Shown here: in pieces, positions 25,341 to 34,922 of the stretch
Layout: the number at the start of each line of letters is the position of its first letter
How positions within the stretch are numbered: position 1 is the stretch's first letter
Assembly (NCBI RefSeq): GCF_002067135.1
Contig: NZ_CP020105.1
Span: 5,456,001-5,520,000, forward strand
Length of the DNA stretch: 64,000 bases
Reading direction: 5' to 3'
From: Spirosoma rigui
GTDB taxonomy: Bacteria; Bacteroidota; Bacteroidia; Cytophagales; Spirosomataceae
Notes under the pieces: generated by a model
Databases searched by the model: none
What the model saw: the letters and a program-made list of their open reading frames with translations, nothing else
Told to the model about the DNA's origin: nothing
Translations under genes and position numbers: made by a program

Positions 25341-27230
25341 ATGACTTACCGCTTTACCTTTCTTGCGGCTGCCGCACTGATTACGCTGATCGGTGCCGGG
25401 CAACCCACCCCCCCTGCTGCGCCCGTTCGTGACCTAAACAAAAATGGCAAAGTTGATCCGTATGAAGACCCGAAACAATCCATCGAAGCGCGCATAACGG
25501 ACTTGCTCAGGCAGATGACCGTAGCCGAAAAAGCGGGGATGATGTTTATTAACGGTACAATCATCAACAATGACGGCACCATCGACAAAAAGCCTGGTGA
25601 ACAGGGCCCGGCGGCCATGATGCCCAGCGCCATTGAAAACATAACGGAGCGGCACATGACGCACTTCAACCTGTGGGCGGTGCCAGGTACGCGTGCCTTC
25701 GCCATGGGTAACAATGCCATTCAGAAACTGGCAGAGAACACGCGGCTGGGTATTCCCGTCACGATTGCGTCGGACCCGCGCCATTACTTCAGCAGTTCCA
25801 TCTTCGGCATGGCCGCCGACGGGTTTTCGCAGTGGCCGGAGCAGTTGGGCTTTGCCGCCATTGGCGACGTAACGCTGATGCAGCAGTTTGCCGATATTGC
25901 CCGGCAGGAGTACCTGGCCGTTGGCATTCGGGAAGCGTTGCATCCCATGGCCGATCTGGCTACCGAGCCCCGCTGGGCGCGGGTGAGCGGGACGTTCGGT
26001 GAAGATGCCAACCTGTCGGCTAAGCTGGTCGAAGCGTACGTGCGCGGTTACCAGGGTCCAACGCTCGGACCCACCAGCGTAGCCTGCATGACCAAGCACT
26101 TCTCGGGCGGTGGCCCGCAAAAGGAAGGTCTCGACCCGCACTTCGAATTTCAGAAAGGCCAGGTATATCCAGGCAAGAATTTCAACTATCACCTGATTCC
26201 GTTCGAAGCGGCTTTTGCGGCCAAAACAGCTGCCATCATGCCCTACTACGGTATTCCCACCGACCAGACGAGCGAGAACGTAGCTTTTTCGTTCAATAAA
26301 GATATCATTACCCGGCTGCTGCGCGACAAGTACAAGTTCGACGGGGTAGTATGTACCGACTGGGGGCTGATCACCGACTCGAAGATGGGTCCGGCGGTCT
26401 GGCCTGCCCGCGCCTGGGGCGTCGAAAAACTGAGCCGCGAAGAGCGGGTACTCAAAGCCCTGCAGGCGGGTGTCGATCAGTTCGGGGGCGAGCACTGCCC
26501 GGAACTGGTGGTCAAGCTGGTGACTGACGGCAAGATTTCGGAGGCACGTATCGATCAGTCGATCCGGCGGTTACTGCGGCAGAAATTCACCCTCGGTTTG
26601 TTCGATAACCCGTATGTCGACGTCGAGAAGGCTACGCAAATTGTGGGCCAGCCCGCATTCCGCCAGGCGGGTGAAGCTGCCCAGCGCCGGTCGCTGACGC
26701 TGCTGAAAAACGACGCCAAAACCCTGCCGCTGGCGATGGGAAAACTAAAAATTTACGTCAGGAACGTCGATCCTAAAGTAGCCGCGGCTTACGGAACTGT
26801 AGTGGGGAAACCCGAAGAAGCCGATGTAGCCATTATCCGGCTCAAAACCCCCTGGGTGCCCGTGGAGACCCAAAACCCGATGGCCCGCGGATTCCACCAC
26901 GGCGACCTCGATTTCAAAGGCAAGGAAAAGGAAGAGATTCTGGCCCTACTCAAAACCGTACCGACCATCGTCGATATTTACCTCGACCGCCCGGCGGTGA
27001 TTCCCGAAATCAGCGCCGGGGCGAAAGGGTTACTGGCTAACTACGGCGCCAGCGACGCAGCCGTGCTGGACGTTATTTTCGGCAAAGCCAAACCGCAGGG
27101 AAAACTGCCGTTCGAGCTACCTTCGTCAATGGAAGCTGTTGTGAACCAGAAGGAAGACGTTCCCTACGACTCTAAAGACCCACTTTATACATTTGGCTTT
27201 GGCCTGCGCTACCCGGCCGTCCTGAACTAG
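25341..27230 (+). CDS. Glycoside hydrolase family 3 (beta-glucosidase-like), secreted
   Basis: A 629-residue GH3 enzyme with a signal peptide (residues 1-20, LITLIGAGQ). The N-terminal barrel carries ARQEYLAVGIREALHPMADL, TKHFSGGG and the nucleophile aspartate in VVCTDWGLITD; the C-terminal domain begins around 430 (RSLTLLKNDAKTLPL). It probably removes terminal beta-linked sugars in the periplasm or at the surface. It is controlled from a divergent promoter with an operator palindrome next to the Nudix regulator. Substrate (glucoside, xyloside or arabinoside) cannot be fixed by eye. Confidence 0.9.
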   Translation: MTYRFTFLAAAALITLIGAGQPTPPAAPVRDLNKNGKVDPYEDPKQSIEARITDLLRQMTVAEKAGMMFINGTIINNDGTIDKKPGEQGPAAMMPSAIENITERHMTHFNLWAVPGTRAFAMGNNAIQKLAENTRLGIPVTIASDPRHYFSSSIFGMAADGFSQWPEQLGFAAIGDVTLMQQFADIARQEYLAVGIREALHPMADLATEPRWARVSGTFGEDANLSAKLVEAYVRGYQGPTLGPTSVACMTKHFSGGGPQKEGLDPHFEFQKGQVYPGKNFNYHLIPFEAAFAAKTAAIMPYYGIPTDQTSENVAFSFNKDIITRLLRDKYKFDGVVCTDWGLITDSKMGPAVWPARAWGVEKLSREERVLKALQAGVDQFGGEHCPELVVKLVTDGKISEARIDQSIRRLLRQKFTLGLFDNPYVDVEKATQIVGQPAFRQAGEAAQRRSLTLLKNDAKTLPLAMGKLKIYVRNVDPKVAAAYGTVVGKPEEADVAIIRLKTPWVPVETQNPMARGFHHGDLDFKGKEKEEILALLKTVPTIVDIYLDRPAVIPEISAGAKGLLANYGASDAAVLDVIFGKAKPQGKLPFELPSSMEAVVNQKEDVPYDSKDPLYTFGFGLRYPAVLN

Positions 27231-27439
27231 TCGGAAGACATTACAGCTTTCCGCCCCACTCTTCTCTACCCGTCAAAGGCGGGAAGTGAACGGCGAAAGA
27301 CACATATGCCGCAACTGGTAGTCAGCCACGCTGGCTTTTCTGAATCAAACGGAAGCCAAGTGGCTGATGAGTTCGGCGGGAAGCGTACCTTTGCTGCATA
27401 GCCGGTTCCCAAACGGGCTTTACCTGCAACAATAAGCCA

Positions 27440-28366
27440 ATGGATAATACCGACAAGCCAAAACGGCAACGTGGTCAACGGACCAGCATAACCCTGCCCG
27501 TAGCGGAGCCCGCCCAGTTGATGGCGTTTCTGATTGATCAGCTCCCCCACAAAAACCGCAACAATATAAAATCGCTGCTCAGCAACAAACAGGTGCTGAT
27601 CGACGGCAAAGTGTATACCCAGTTCAACCATCCCCTGCAACCGGGGCAGGTGGTGACCGTTGCCGCCAACCGGGCTCCCGAAATCAGCCAGTACCGGGGT
27701 CTGACAATCCTCTACGAGGATCAGTTTTTGATCGTTATCAACAAGCAGGCGGGTTTGCTCTCCATGGCAACCAGCAAGGAGCGCGACCGTACGGCCTACG
27801 GTATCCTGAGCGACTACGTCAAGAAAGAGAACCCTAAGAACAAGATGTTCATCATCCACCGGCTCGACCGCGAAACCTCGGGCGTCATGATGTTTGCCCG
27901 TAGCGAAAAGGTGCAGAAGCTGATGCAGGAATCGTGGAACGATACGACCAAGCAACGTACCTACGTAGCCCTCGTGGAAGGAACACCCGAGCCGCCTACC
28001 GGCACCATCTCATCCTACCTGCGGGAGAGTAAAGCCCTGATCGTGTACTCCAGCCAGAACCCAGACATGGGGCAGCTTTCGGTGACGAACTATACCGTTG
28101 TGAAAGCGAACGAAGATTTTGCCCTGCTGGAACTGGAACTGGAAACAGGCCGCAAAAACCAGATCCGGGTCCACATGCAGGATATTGGTCACCCCATTGT
28201 GGGAGACGCCAAATACGGAGCGGCCAGCAACCCGATTGGTCGACTTGGTCTGCACGCCGAGCGGCTGGCGTTTGAACACCCCATCACCGGCGAACAACTA
28301 CAGTTCAGCGCGCCCATCCCCAAATCGTTTTTAGCCGTAGTAAAAACGCAGCAGGATAACGACTGA
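27440..28366 (+). CDS. RluA-family 23S rRNA pseudouridine synthase
   Basis: A 308-residue RNA-modifying enzyme. An S4 RNA-binding domain occupies about residues 27-75 (NIKSLLSNKQVLIDGKVY), followed by the RluA catalytic domain with the active aspartate Asp143 in HRLDRETSGVMMFA. Later motifs LELETGRKNQIRVHMQDIGHP and LHAERLAFEHP are typical. It likely converts uridine to pseudouridine in large-subunit rRNA; the exact site (RluC/RluD-like) cannot be decided. The 209 bp upstream hold nothing recognisable, and a strong terminator follows. Confidence 0.93.
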   Translation: MDNTDKPKRQRGQRTSITLPVAEPAQLMAFLIDQLPHKNRNNIKSLLSNKQVLIDGKVYTQFNHPLQPGQVVTVAANRAPEISQYRGLTILYEDQFLIVINKQAGLLSMATSKERDRTAYGILSDYVKKENPKNKMFIIHRLDRETSGVMMFARSEKVQKLMQESWNDTTKQRTYVALVEGTPEPPTGTISSYLRESKALIVYSSQNPDMGQLSVTNYTVVKANEDFALLELELETGRKNQIRVHMQDIGHPIVGDAKYGAASNPIGRLGLHAERLAFEHPITGEQLQFSAPIPKSFLAVVKTQQDND

Positions 28367-28390
28367 CTCCATATAGCCGCTCGTACAACA

Positions 28391-28429
28391 CAAAAACGCC
28401 TGCTCCCATACCGGGAGCAGGCGTTTTTG
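28391..28429. terminator. Bidirectional terminator
   Basis: A perfect 17-bp stem (28391-28407 with 28413-28429) around the loop ATACC, with A-run and T-run at the two ends. It sits between the convergent pseudouridine synthase and TPR membrane protein genes and can serve both. Confidence 0.92.
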
Positions 28430-28448
28430 TGCAGTCCATTCAGCTCAA

Positions 28449-30470
28449 TCAGTATTTCCTGATGACCGAATCCGGCAGCATTTTCACATCAAGTCCCGTT
28501 GCTTTGAGCAGGCTGGCCCGGTTGTTCTGTCCGTCAACGTAGGCGGGGTTAACGATCATCGACTGGTTGTAATAGTACGAAGCCAGTTCTAGCTTTTTCC
28601 GGTTGTTCTCCGCGAAGCCTTCTCCCTGGTAGATCACGCCCAGGTTATTGTAAGCCGGTGCGTAGGCCGATGCCGCTCGGATCGTTTGTTTGTAGTAATA
28701 CTTGGCCGAGTCGACGTTAGGGGTGATCTTCTGGAATACGTAGGCCATCGAAAAATAAGCTTCGCCAAAACTGGGATAAATCCGCGTCGATTCCTGTAGG
28801 TGATCAAGCGCCCAGCGCCCGTGCTTGTTGGCGCGGGCCAGGTTGGAGTCGATGAGGGCTTGCCCTTTCTTCACCTGCTCGGGCGTGGGCCGGGGTTTGA
28901 TTCCGTTAACAGCGGCCGCAATGGAATCGGCTTTGGCGCGGTCTTTCAATCCCTTCTCGATCCATTCGTTAGCTACGTGCCGTTGAACCTGGCAACTATT
29001 CGGTGCATAAGGCAGAGCGGAGTTGAACAGCACGAAATTATTCTCCCAGTCGCGGTTACGTTCTACGGTCTTGAACGAATAAAGGCCGGCTACTACGGCC
29101 ATCAGGCCGAGTAAAGGCGCGTACTGCACCAATACGGGGCGAGTGGCCGGGACATTGTCGTTGTCGGGGGCGTTACGAACCAGGAGTTTCTGGAGCGCCC
29201 AGATCAGCACGAAACCAAAGCCCATAACAGCGGCATACGTAAACCGCTCGGCCAGGATACCACCCCGGAACCAGATAAAGCCCAGACCCGGTGCCATGGT
29301 CACGAAAAACCAGAACAGTCCGAATCCCCAGAGCGTACGTTTGACAAATCCTTTCCACGTGAGCCAGATCATGGCCAGCAGGCCCAGAAAACCTGTCCAG
29401 GTCAGCAAATCACCCTTACTGCCCGATGGGATGACGTTGTAAGAATAGTCGTACACCAGCGGATGGGGCAGTACCAGTAACCGAATGTAGTAAGTCAGGA
29501 ATTTGAACATCGTTGACTTTTGTGTCTTCTCCAGCGCATACGGGTAGTTGGCCCAGTCGACGGGTGGGTTGCCACTCAGGGTACCAATCATGGCCTTTTT
29601 CTGGTAAAAGAACAGGGCTGCCACCACCAGAAACGGCCACAAACTGATGAGTGATTGCCAGATGCTCTGCCGGGCGAACCAGTACTGCATGGCAGGAATC
29701 AGGGCCAGACTTACAATCGATGATTCTTTGGAGAGGAACGCCAGGTAGAGCGACAGACAGGCACCAATCAGCCAGCCAACCTGCTTCGTCTCCAGATAGC
29801 GCCAGTAGGACAGCAGCATCAGACTGATGAACAGAAAGCTCAGTATTTCGTCGCGCCCCTTAATGTTGGCTACAATCTCGGTATGCAGCGGGTGCGCCAT
29901 AAAAACGACACCAATCAAAAATGCGGTGATTATCTGGTTCGGCAACCATTTCTGTAGCAGTACACCAATAACCAGTCCCGTCAGGCCATACAGGCCCGCG
30001 TTGATCATGTGGCTGATGTGCGCGTTGTCCTTGAAGTACTCCTGTTCCAGGGCAAAGGTGATCAGCGACAGTGGCCGGTAATAGCCAAGCGAGATGTTGC
30101 TAAAGTGCCAGAACTCGGTACGGAGCAGATCCGGAATACCGGCAATGCCCTTTTTAACGAACAAATTCTGGCTGATGGCAGCAATATCGTCCAGTGCATA
30201 CTGGTGACCATAGGTATTGATGTACAGCAAAAAGCCAAGAAGCGTCAGCACCAGCGGAGGCCACCAGGTGACCGGACGAGCGTCGATCGGTAATGACGGG
30301 CTGACTGGGCTGGACGCTGCCGGTCGAACGGGTGGACGCGTTGGAGCGTCGGCAGGCCGGGTAGATCGAACCGGAGGGGCCGTGGACGGGGCAGGTTTGG
30401 GAACTGCCGGACGAACTGGCCTATCGTTGCCCGACTTCTCGAAGCCGGCGGGTTGCTTTTTTTTAGCCAT
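28449..30470 (-). CDS. TMTC-like multi-span membrane protein with C-terminal TPRs
   Basis: A 673-residue integral membrane protein. Residues 1-65 are a Pro/Arg-rich cytoplasmic tail; about ten membrane helices follow (70-470); the rest is a set of tetratricopeptide helices (SFGEAYFSMAYVFQKI, APAYNNLGVIYQGEG). The first loop has the acidic pair DD in YALDDIAAI, and GVVFMAHPLHTEIVANIKGRDEILS matches the conserved loop of eukaryotic TMTC O-mannosyltransferases. It is therefore probably a GT-C-fold glycosyltransferase using a lipid-linked sugar, perhaps acting on exported proteins; that activity is inferred. Single-gene unit with its own terminator. Confidence 0.75.
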   Translation of the reverse strand: MAKKKQPAGFEKSGNDRPVRPAVPKPAPSTAPPVRSTRPADAPTRPPVRPAASSPVSPSLPIDARPVTWWPPLVLTLLGFLLYINTYGHQYALDDIAAISQNLFVKKGIAGIPDLLRTEFWHFSNISLGYYRPLSLITFALEQEYFKDNAHISHMINAGLYGLTGLVIGVLLQKWLPNQIITAFLIGVVFMAHPLHTEIVANIKGRDEILSFLFISLMLLSYWRYLETKQVGWLIGACLSLYLAFLSKESSIVSLALIPAMQYWFARQSIWQSLISLWPFLVVAALFFYQKKAMIGTLSGNPPVDWANYPYALEKTQKSTMFKFLTYYIRLLVLPHPLVYDYSYNVIPSGSKGDLLTWTGFLGLLAMIWLTWKGFVKRTLWGFGLFWFFVTMAPGLGFIWFRGGILAERFTYAAVMGFGFVLIWALQKLLVRNAPDNDNVPATRPVLVQYAPLLGLMAVVAGLYSFKTVERNRDWENNFVLFNSALPYAPNSCQVQRHVANEWIEKGLKDRAKADSIAAAVNGIKPRPTPEQVKKGQALIDSNLARANKHGRWALDHLQESTRIYPSFGEAYFSMAYVFQKITPNVDSAKYYYKQTIRAASAYAPAYNNLGVIYQGEGFAENNRKKLELASYYYNQSMIVNPAYVDGQNNRASLLKATGLDVKMLPDSVIRKY

Positions 30471-30574
30471 AACAGCGGATATCTCGTCTATTTTAGGTCA
30501 ATTTTGCACTCACATAGTATATCAATCGACTAAGTAGCGCAGTTACGTTATATTAGTTGTAAAGTTCACTAAGA

Positions 30575-31459
30575 ATGTCAGCAAAATCAATTCTGGCCGT
30601 GTATCGGGTCAAATCTCTTATTTATACCGTCGGGCTGGCGCTTTTTTTCGCGGGATGCTCCCCGGCCAACCTGCCTAAATCGACGGGCACCGGTTCCACG
30701 CTGCCCACCCGCGACGATAATGTCGCCCTGGGCAATCCCAGCAACGCCACCACCAGCGACCCGGATAACTACTTGATGATCAAACCACAGTACGTTTTAT
30801 CCTATAGCCGCAGCCGGGGCATTGCCAATTGGGTAAGCTGGCATTTGAGCGCGGTCTGGAAAGGGGATACTCCGCGCAAGGACGCCTTCCGTCCCGACCC
30901 GGCTTTGCCATCCGGCTGGTATGCTGCCAAACCGTCCGATTATACTAATACCGGCTTTGATCGGGGCCACCTTTGCCCATCGGATGATCGCGATGGATCG
31001 CCCGACGACAACGCGGCTACGTTTCTCCTAACCAACATCGTGCCACAAGCCCCCCGTAACAACCGCGAAGTCTGGAAATATTTGGAGGAATACGAACGAC
31101 AGCTGACCACGACGGGCAACGAAATCTACGTCATTGCCGGTACGCACGGCACCGGCGGTATCGGGCAAAATGGCGCAGCCACCGCGCTGGCGGGGGGTAA
31201 GGTAACCGTTCCGGCTACGCTCTGGAAAATAATTGTAGTGCTGCCAACAGGCTCGGACGATGCAGCCCGCGTTTCGACAAATACGCGTATCATAGCCGTC
31301 AGTATTCCCAACAACCAGTCGGCAGCCGATAAGCCATGGCGCGCCTACGTTACCAGCGTCGACGCGCTGGAACAGCTGACAGGCTACGATTTCCTGTCGA
31401 ACGTACCGACGGATGTGCAGCGTATCATTGAAGCCCGCATTGACGGCGGCAACAGCTGA
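30575..31459 (+). CDS. Lipoprotein DNA/RNA non-specific endonuclease (NUC1 family)
   Basis: A 294-residue nuclease of the beta-beta-alpha-metal (Serratia/NUC1) family. A lipoprotein signal ends at LFFAGC (Cys28), so it is anchored in the envelope. The catalytic motif is FDRGHL with His131; the metal-binding asparagine is in the PRNNREVWKYLE helix. Such enzymes degrade extracellular DNA or RNA for nutrients. It meets the convergent desaturase gene with no gap at all between the two stop codons, and no terminator is visible between them. Confidence 0.92.
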   Translation: MSAKSILAVYRVKSLIYTVGLALFFAGCSPANLPKSTGTGSTLPTRDDNVALGNPSNATTSDPDNYLMIKPQYVLSYSRSRGIANWVSWHLSAVWKGDTPRKDAFRPDPALPSGWYAAKPSDYTNTGFDRGHLCPSDDRDGSPDDNAATFLLTNIVPQAPRNNREVWKYLEEYERQLTTTGNEIYVIAGTHGTGGIGQNGAATALAGGKVTVPATLWKIIVVLPTGSDDAARVSTNTRIIAVSIPNNQSAADKPWRAYVTSVDALEQLTGYDFLSNVPTDVQRIIEARIDGGNS

Positions 31460-32530
31460 TTACGAGATAGCTACCTGTAAATCAGGCTCTCCAACCTGGA
31501 TACGTTCCGTCCGGCGACGTAATACGGCGATGGCTTCTTCCTCGCTCGAAAACGCGTTGTTGACGTTCACCATGTGCTGCGCGAGCGTTTTGTAACGCTT
31601 GTTCATGAGCAGGTAAAACACCTGTAGAAAATCCAGCCCGTCGAAAATGATGGCCTGGTTTTGTGCGTATTTATCGAGGGTCTTCTGGAAAAAAGTAGGG
31701 TGCTCTGTCCAGTGCATGGCCGGACGAACGTGGTGGCTGATGTGGTACCCATCGTTCCAGCACTTCTTGTTGTATTTTACATTAATGCAGGTAATGCTGT
31801 TTTTGTACGCATTACCCGGATCTTCGCTGTCCACAAATGCGTGCTGGGTCCAGTTGCCCAGCATGGCAATCAGGCGATACACGAAGAGGGGCAGCAGAAA
31901 GACCAGCACCGTAGCGGGCCAGTTGACAAACAGCAGGATCAGGCAGACTACGCCAAAGGTGATTTCACCGATCAACGCCCGGCGCGCCAGTTTCGAACGC
32001 TTTTTCACCCGCAGATAAGCCAGCAGGTCGTGTACACCACGGACGAAGAATTGCCCGAAATAGGCCAGAAAACTCCGGAAGCTATCCCGTTTAAACGTCA
32101 TGGTACTGCTTTCGTCATCTTCAAGATTGTTCTCAGGATGGTGCATTCCGATGTGGTGACTATAATAGGTCTCCGGAGTATGACCAAAGAACGGTGCCAG
32201 CACCCACGGCAGGTAATTGTTCATCCAGCCATACTCGGGCTTGAAAAACGGGCGGTGGCTCGTGCAGTGCAGCATCAGCCCAAAGGGGCCTTTAAAGACG
32301 AACGTACTCACAAAAAAATGGAGAGCCGCTACTAACCACCACACCGCCCCCGTTACGAAGGGCATGAACAACAGGATGCTGAGTGGAATCAGAATCAGGC
32401 TGATCCGAATAGTTAGGTAGACAAACGGCAGGTCGCGCTCGTCTTTTATGTACTTCAGTAAGAACGTATCAATACGTGTGTAGGTACGACCCGTAAAAAC
32501 AGGATCGTGAATAGGCCCGAGTAACTTCAT
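31460..32530 (-). CDS. Fatty acid desaturase family membrane protein
   Basis: A 356-residue membrane di-iron enzyme. Histidine clusters fit the desaturase/hydroxylase superfamily: HCTSHR (about 108-114), YYSHHIGMHHPE and YHISHHVRP. Four hydrophobic spans flank them. It would introduce a double bond or hydroxyl group into a lipid acyl chain. The exact reaction is unknown. Its promoter region is the long AT-rich gap upstream. Confidence 0.85.
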   Translation of the reverse strand: MKLLGPIHDPVFTGRTYTRIDTFLLKYIKDERDLPFVYLTIRISLILIPLSILLFMPFVTGAVWWLVAALHFFVSTFVFKGPFGLMLHCTSHRPFFKPEYGWMNNYLPWVLAPFFGHTPETYYSHHIGMHHPENNLEDDESSTMTFKRDSFRSFLAYFGQFFVRGVHDLLAYLRVKKRSKLARRALIGEITFGVVCLILLFVNWPATVLVFLLPLFVYRLIAMLGNWTQHAFVDSEDPGNAYKNSITCINVKYNKKCWNDGYHISHHVRPAMHWTEHPTFFQKTLDKYAQNQAIIFDGLDFLQVFYLLMNKRYKTLAQHMVNVNNAFSSEEEAIAVLRRRTERIQVGEPDLQVAIS

Positions 32531-33103
32531 GCAACGGAGAAAACGGAGATTCGAAAACGACTAGTAACTGAAAGAGGAGTTGTTGAGCGAGTGACTCTGC
32601 ACGTATGAAAATGCCAACCTAATACGACTTATGCCAGATTAACGAACAAAGTTGAACAAGATTTACTGGAACATAAAATTATGTAAACTTTTTCTTTCTA
32701 ACACACTATTGACGTGCGTAGCCATTTAGGTTACTAAGTTTTGAACTTATTAGCCTGGTAGGCTTCTATGCAATCATCCGAAGTTCATCGCGCGTAGCTC
32801 TCTTGCCTCACAGCATGTCTTCTGTTGTCAATCAGGGTTCGGTCCTATCTCCTTTCCAGAGAATGAATTATGCCGAAGCTGTTGAATCACTACGTCTCCG
32901 CAGCGGTACGAGTTGGTCTAGCATCCTATCAAGTCTACCTATCCCATAAAATTTTTTATTTACCATAAAAAGACCATTAATATAATATATTAAAGTTTCT
33001 ATACATTCTATAACATTTTCTGACCTTATTATACGCTATATGAAATAAGGGATACTATTTTTGGTGTAATACCCACCTCATAAATCTATACCGCTACAAT
33101 CGT
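32531..33103. other. AT-rich intergenic region
   Basis: 573 bp between the divergent desaturase and TPR genes, much more AT-rich than the surrounding genes. TATTTTTG at 33056-33063 matches the -7 consensus 40 bp before the TPR gene, but a matching -33 TTG is not seen. No protein or RNA gene recognised. Confidence 0.5.
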
Positions 33104-34474
33104 ATGAAGTTTGTTTACTTACCCTTTATTACCGCTGCGCTCTGTTTAACAACGCATCTGGCCGCAGCCCAGCAGACTGCCGCTGAGTTTTTCAGTGACG
33201 GCATTGCCAAGAGTAATGTCCGCAATTACTCCGGTGCTCTCCAGTCCTTCACGGCCTCCATTATTCTCAATCCGGAAAATGCCGCCAGTTATTACAACCG
33301 CGCGCTGGCAAAAATCAGTCTGAATGATATTCAGGGAGCCAATCAGGACCTCGATCAGGCCATCGAATTGAACAGTACCGATGCGAACGCTTATTTCTAC
33401 CGGGGCCAGAACCGCACGAAACAGGAAGATTTCCGGGGTGCCATGCAGGATTTTAACCGCGCCATTGAGTTGAACCCCGACGACGCCGTTCTGTACTACC
33501 AGCGGGGCCTGTGCCGAATGCAGATCAATTACCTCAACAGTGCCCTGAGCGATTTTAACAAGGCGGCTACCCTCGACCCGGCCGATGCCAATATCCTCAC
33601 GGCGCGGGGTAACTGTAAAACCCAGCTGAACGATTTCAAAGGAGCCGCAGCTGATTACACCACCGCCCTCGAAAAATCGCCCGCTAAAACCCCGGCGCTG
33701 GCGGGCCGTGGCTATGCCCGGTTCAAACTGGAAGATTATAAGAACGCCATGATTGACTTCAACCGGGCGATCGAATTGAACAAAGATGATGCCGAACTCT
33801 ACTACAGGCGAGGGCTGGTCAAGACCCGGACGGGCGACTACGAAAGTGCGGTGATCGACTTCGATAAAACGGCGCTGCTCAACCCAACCCACTACCGGGC
33901 GCTGTTCAGCCGGGGCTTTTGCCGGAGCCGGCTGGGCGGCAACAAACAGGCCATCGCCGATATTGACAAGTCAATTGAAGTAGGACCGGCCGCCAACTAC
34001 TACCAGAACAAAGCTTATTACAGTGATTTTATCACGACCAGTACGCTCCCCCTGCTGACATCGGTTGTACAGGAGCGTTACCGGATGACGGAGCTTACCG
34101 ACGATCGATCGGATGCGTACCTGGTACGGGGTATTCTGAAAAACGCATCGGGTGATGGCAAAGCATCGCTGCAGGACCTGAACCGCGCCGTAGAACTGAA
34201 CCCCACCAATCCGGAAGCGTACTTCATTCGGGGCACGATCCGCTCCTCCCTGGGCGACCAGCGGGGCTCCCTCATTGACTGCAACAGCACCATCAAGTTG
34301 AATGCCCGTCATGCCGAGGCATATTACCTGCGGGGCATCATTCGGTATGATTCGGGCGATGAGGTGAACGCCTGTGCCGATCTGAGCCGGGCTGGTGAGT
34401 TAGGCTACAGCCAGGCATTCAAAATCATAACGGCCAAGTGTAACAACACCCGTCGACCATCGGCGATGAGGTAG
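33104..34474 (+). CDS. Secreted tetratricopeptide repeat protein
   Basis: A 456-residue periplasmic protein with a signal peptide ending at AAAQ (about residue 22). The rest is about ten TPR units, each with the pattern A-x2-D-x-N/D-R/K-A-I-E-L-N-P (for example DFNRAIELNPDDAVLYYQRG). One stretch near residues 285-330 (IEVGPAANYYQNKAYYSDF) departs from the repeat. TPRs bind partner proteins; the partner is unknown and no neighbour suggests one. A terminator lies 32 bp downstream. Confidence 0.88.
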   Translation: MKFVYLPFITAALCLTTHLAAAQQTAAEFFSDGIAKSNVRNYSGALQSFTASIILNPENAASYYNRALAKISLNDIQGANQDLDQAIELNSTDANAYFYRGQNRTKQEDFRGAMQDFNRAIELNPDDAVLYYQRGLCRMQINYLNSALSDFNKAATLDPADANILTARGNCKTQLNDFKGAAADYTTALEKSPAKTPALAGRGYARFKLEDYKNAMIDFNRAIELNKDDAELYYRRGLVKTRTGDYESAVIDFDKTALLNPTHYRALFSRGFCRSRLGGNKQAIADIDKSIEVGPAANYYQNKAYYSDFITTSTLPLLTSVVQERYRMTELTDDRSDAYLVRGILKNASGDGKASLQDLNRAVELNPTNPEAYFIRGTIRSSLGDQRGSLIDCNSTIKLNARHAEAYYLRGIIRYDSGDEVNACADLSRAGELGYSQAFKIITAKCNNTRRPSAMR

Positions 34475-34505
34475 TAGAAAGTTACAAGGGTTCGTTCGAC
34501 GTAGT

Positions 34506-34551
34506 CGTACAGGGGCCGACGCTAGTAGTCGCTGGCATCAGCCCCTGTACG
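34506..34551. terminator. Hairpin between convergent TPR and VanZ genes
   Basis: CGTACAGGGGC (34506-34516) pairs with GCCCCTGTACG (34541-34551); the 24-base loop contains an inner CGAC/GTCG stem. Probably a bidirectional terminator, though T-runs are weak. Confidence 0.55.
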
Positions 34552-34568
34552 ATTATATTGACGTATCG

Positions 34569-34922
34569 CTAAGCCAGTTTACCCGCGATCCACACGATCC
34601 CGATCCCGATGAGGGCTCCAATGGTGTCGGCCAGCGCATCGTACAGGTCGAATGAGCGGTTCAGCGGCATCACGCCCTGCCACACTTCAATAAGCATTCC
34701 GTAGACCGCGCCGGCAATCAGCACACGCCACACACCGTAGCCGGCCAGCCGCCATAAGATACTGAACAGTACGAAGATGCCCAGGTGCATGAGCTTGTCT
34801 GAGCGGGTAAACGCGTGAGGGAGCCCATCGCCCGGAATCGAGCAGCCAATAAAAATAGCCACCGTCCAGCCGATGGCTGCGTAATACAACAACTTGGTAC
34901 GGTTCATCAGAAGAGTATTCAC
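34569..34922 (-). CDS. VanZ family membrane protein
   Basis: A 117-residue protein with four predicted membrane helices and the VanZ-like pattern SIPGDGLPHAFTRSDKLMHLGIF, then VYGMLIEVWQGVMPLNRSFDLYDALADTIGALIG. The acidic/aromatic loop around EVWQ and the D-x2-DALADT motif are family hallmarks. The start is GTG 34922, overlapping the gldF stop by four bases; ATG 34907 is an alternative five codons in. It is the last gene of a five-gene operon. Function is unknown; VanZ was named for low-level teicoplanin resistance. Confidence 0.82.
   Translation of the reverse strand: MNTLLMNRTKLLYYAAIGWTVAIFIGCSIPGDGLPHAFTRSDKLMHLGIFVLFSILWRLAGYGVWRVLIAGAVYGMLIEVWQGVMPLNRSFDLYDALADTIGALIGIGIVWIAGKLA

Noticed and set aside
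25434-26495. 353-codon open frame antisense to the GH3 gene
   Set aside because: The plus strand encodes an intact GH3 enzyme with catalytic motifs; the antisense product shows no family features.
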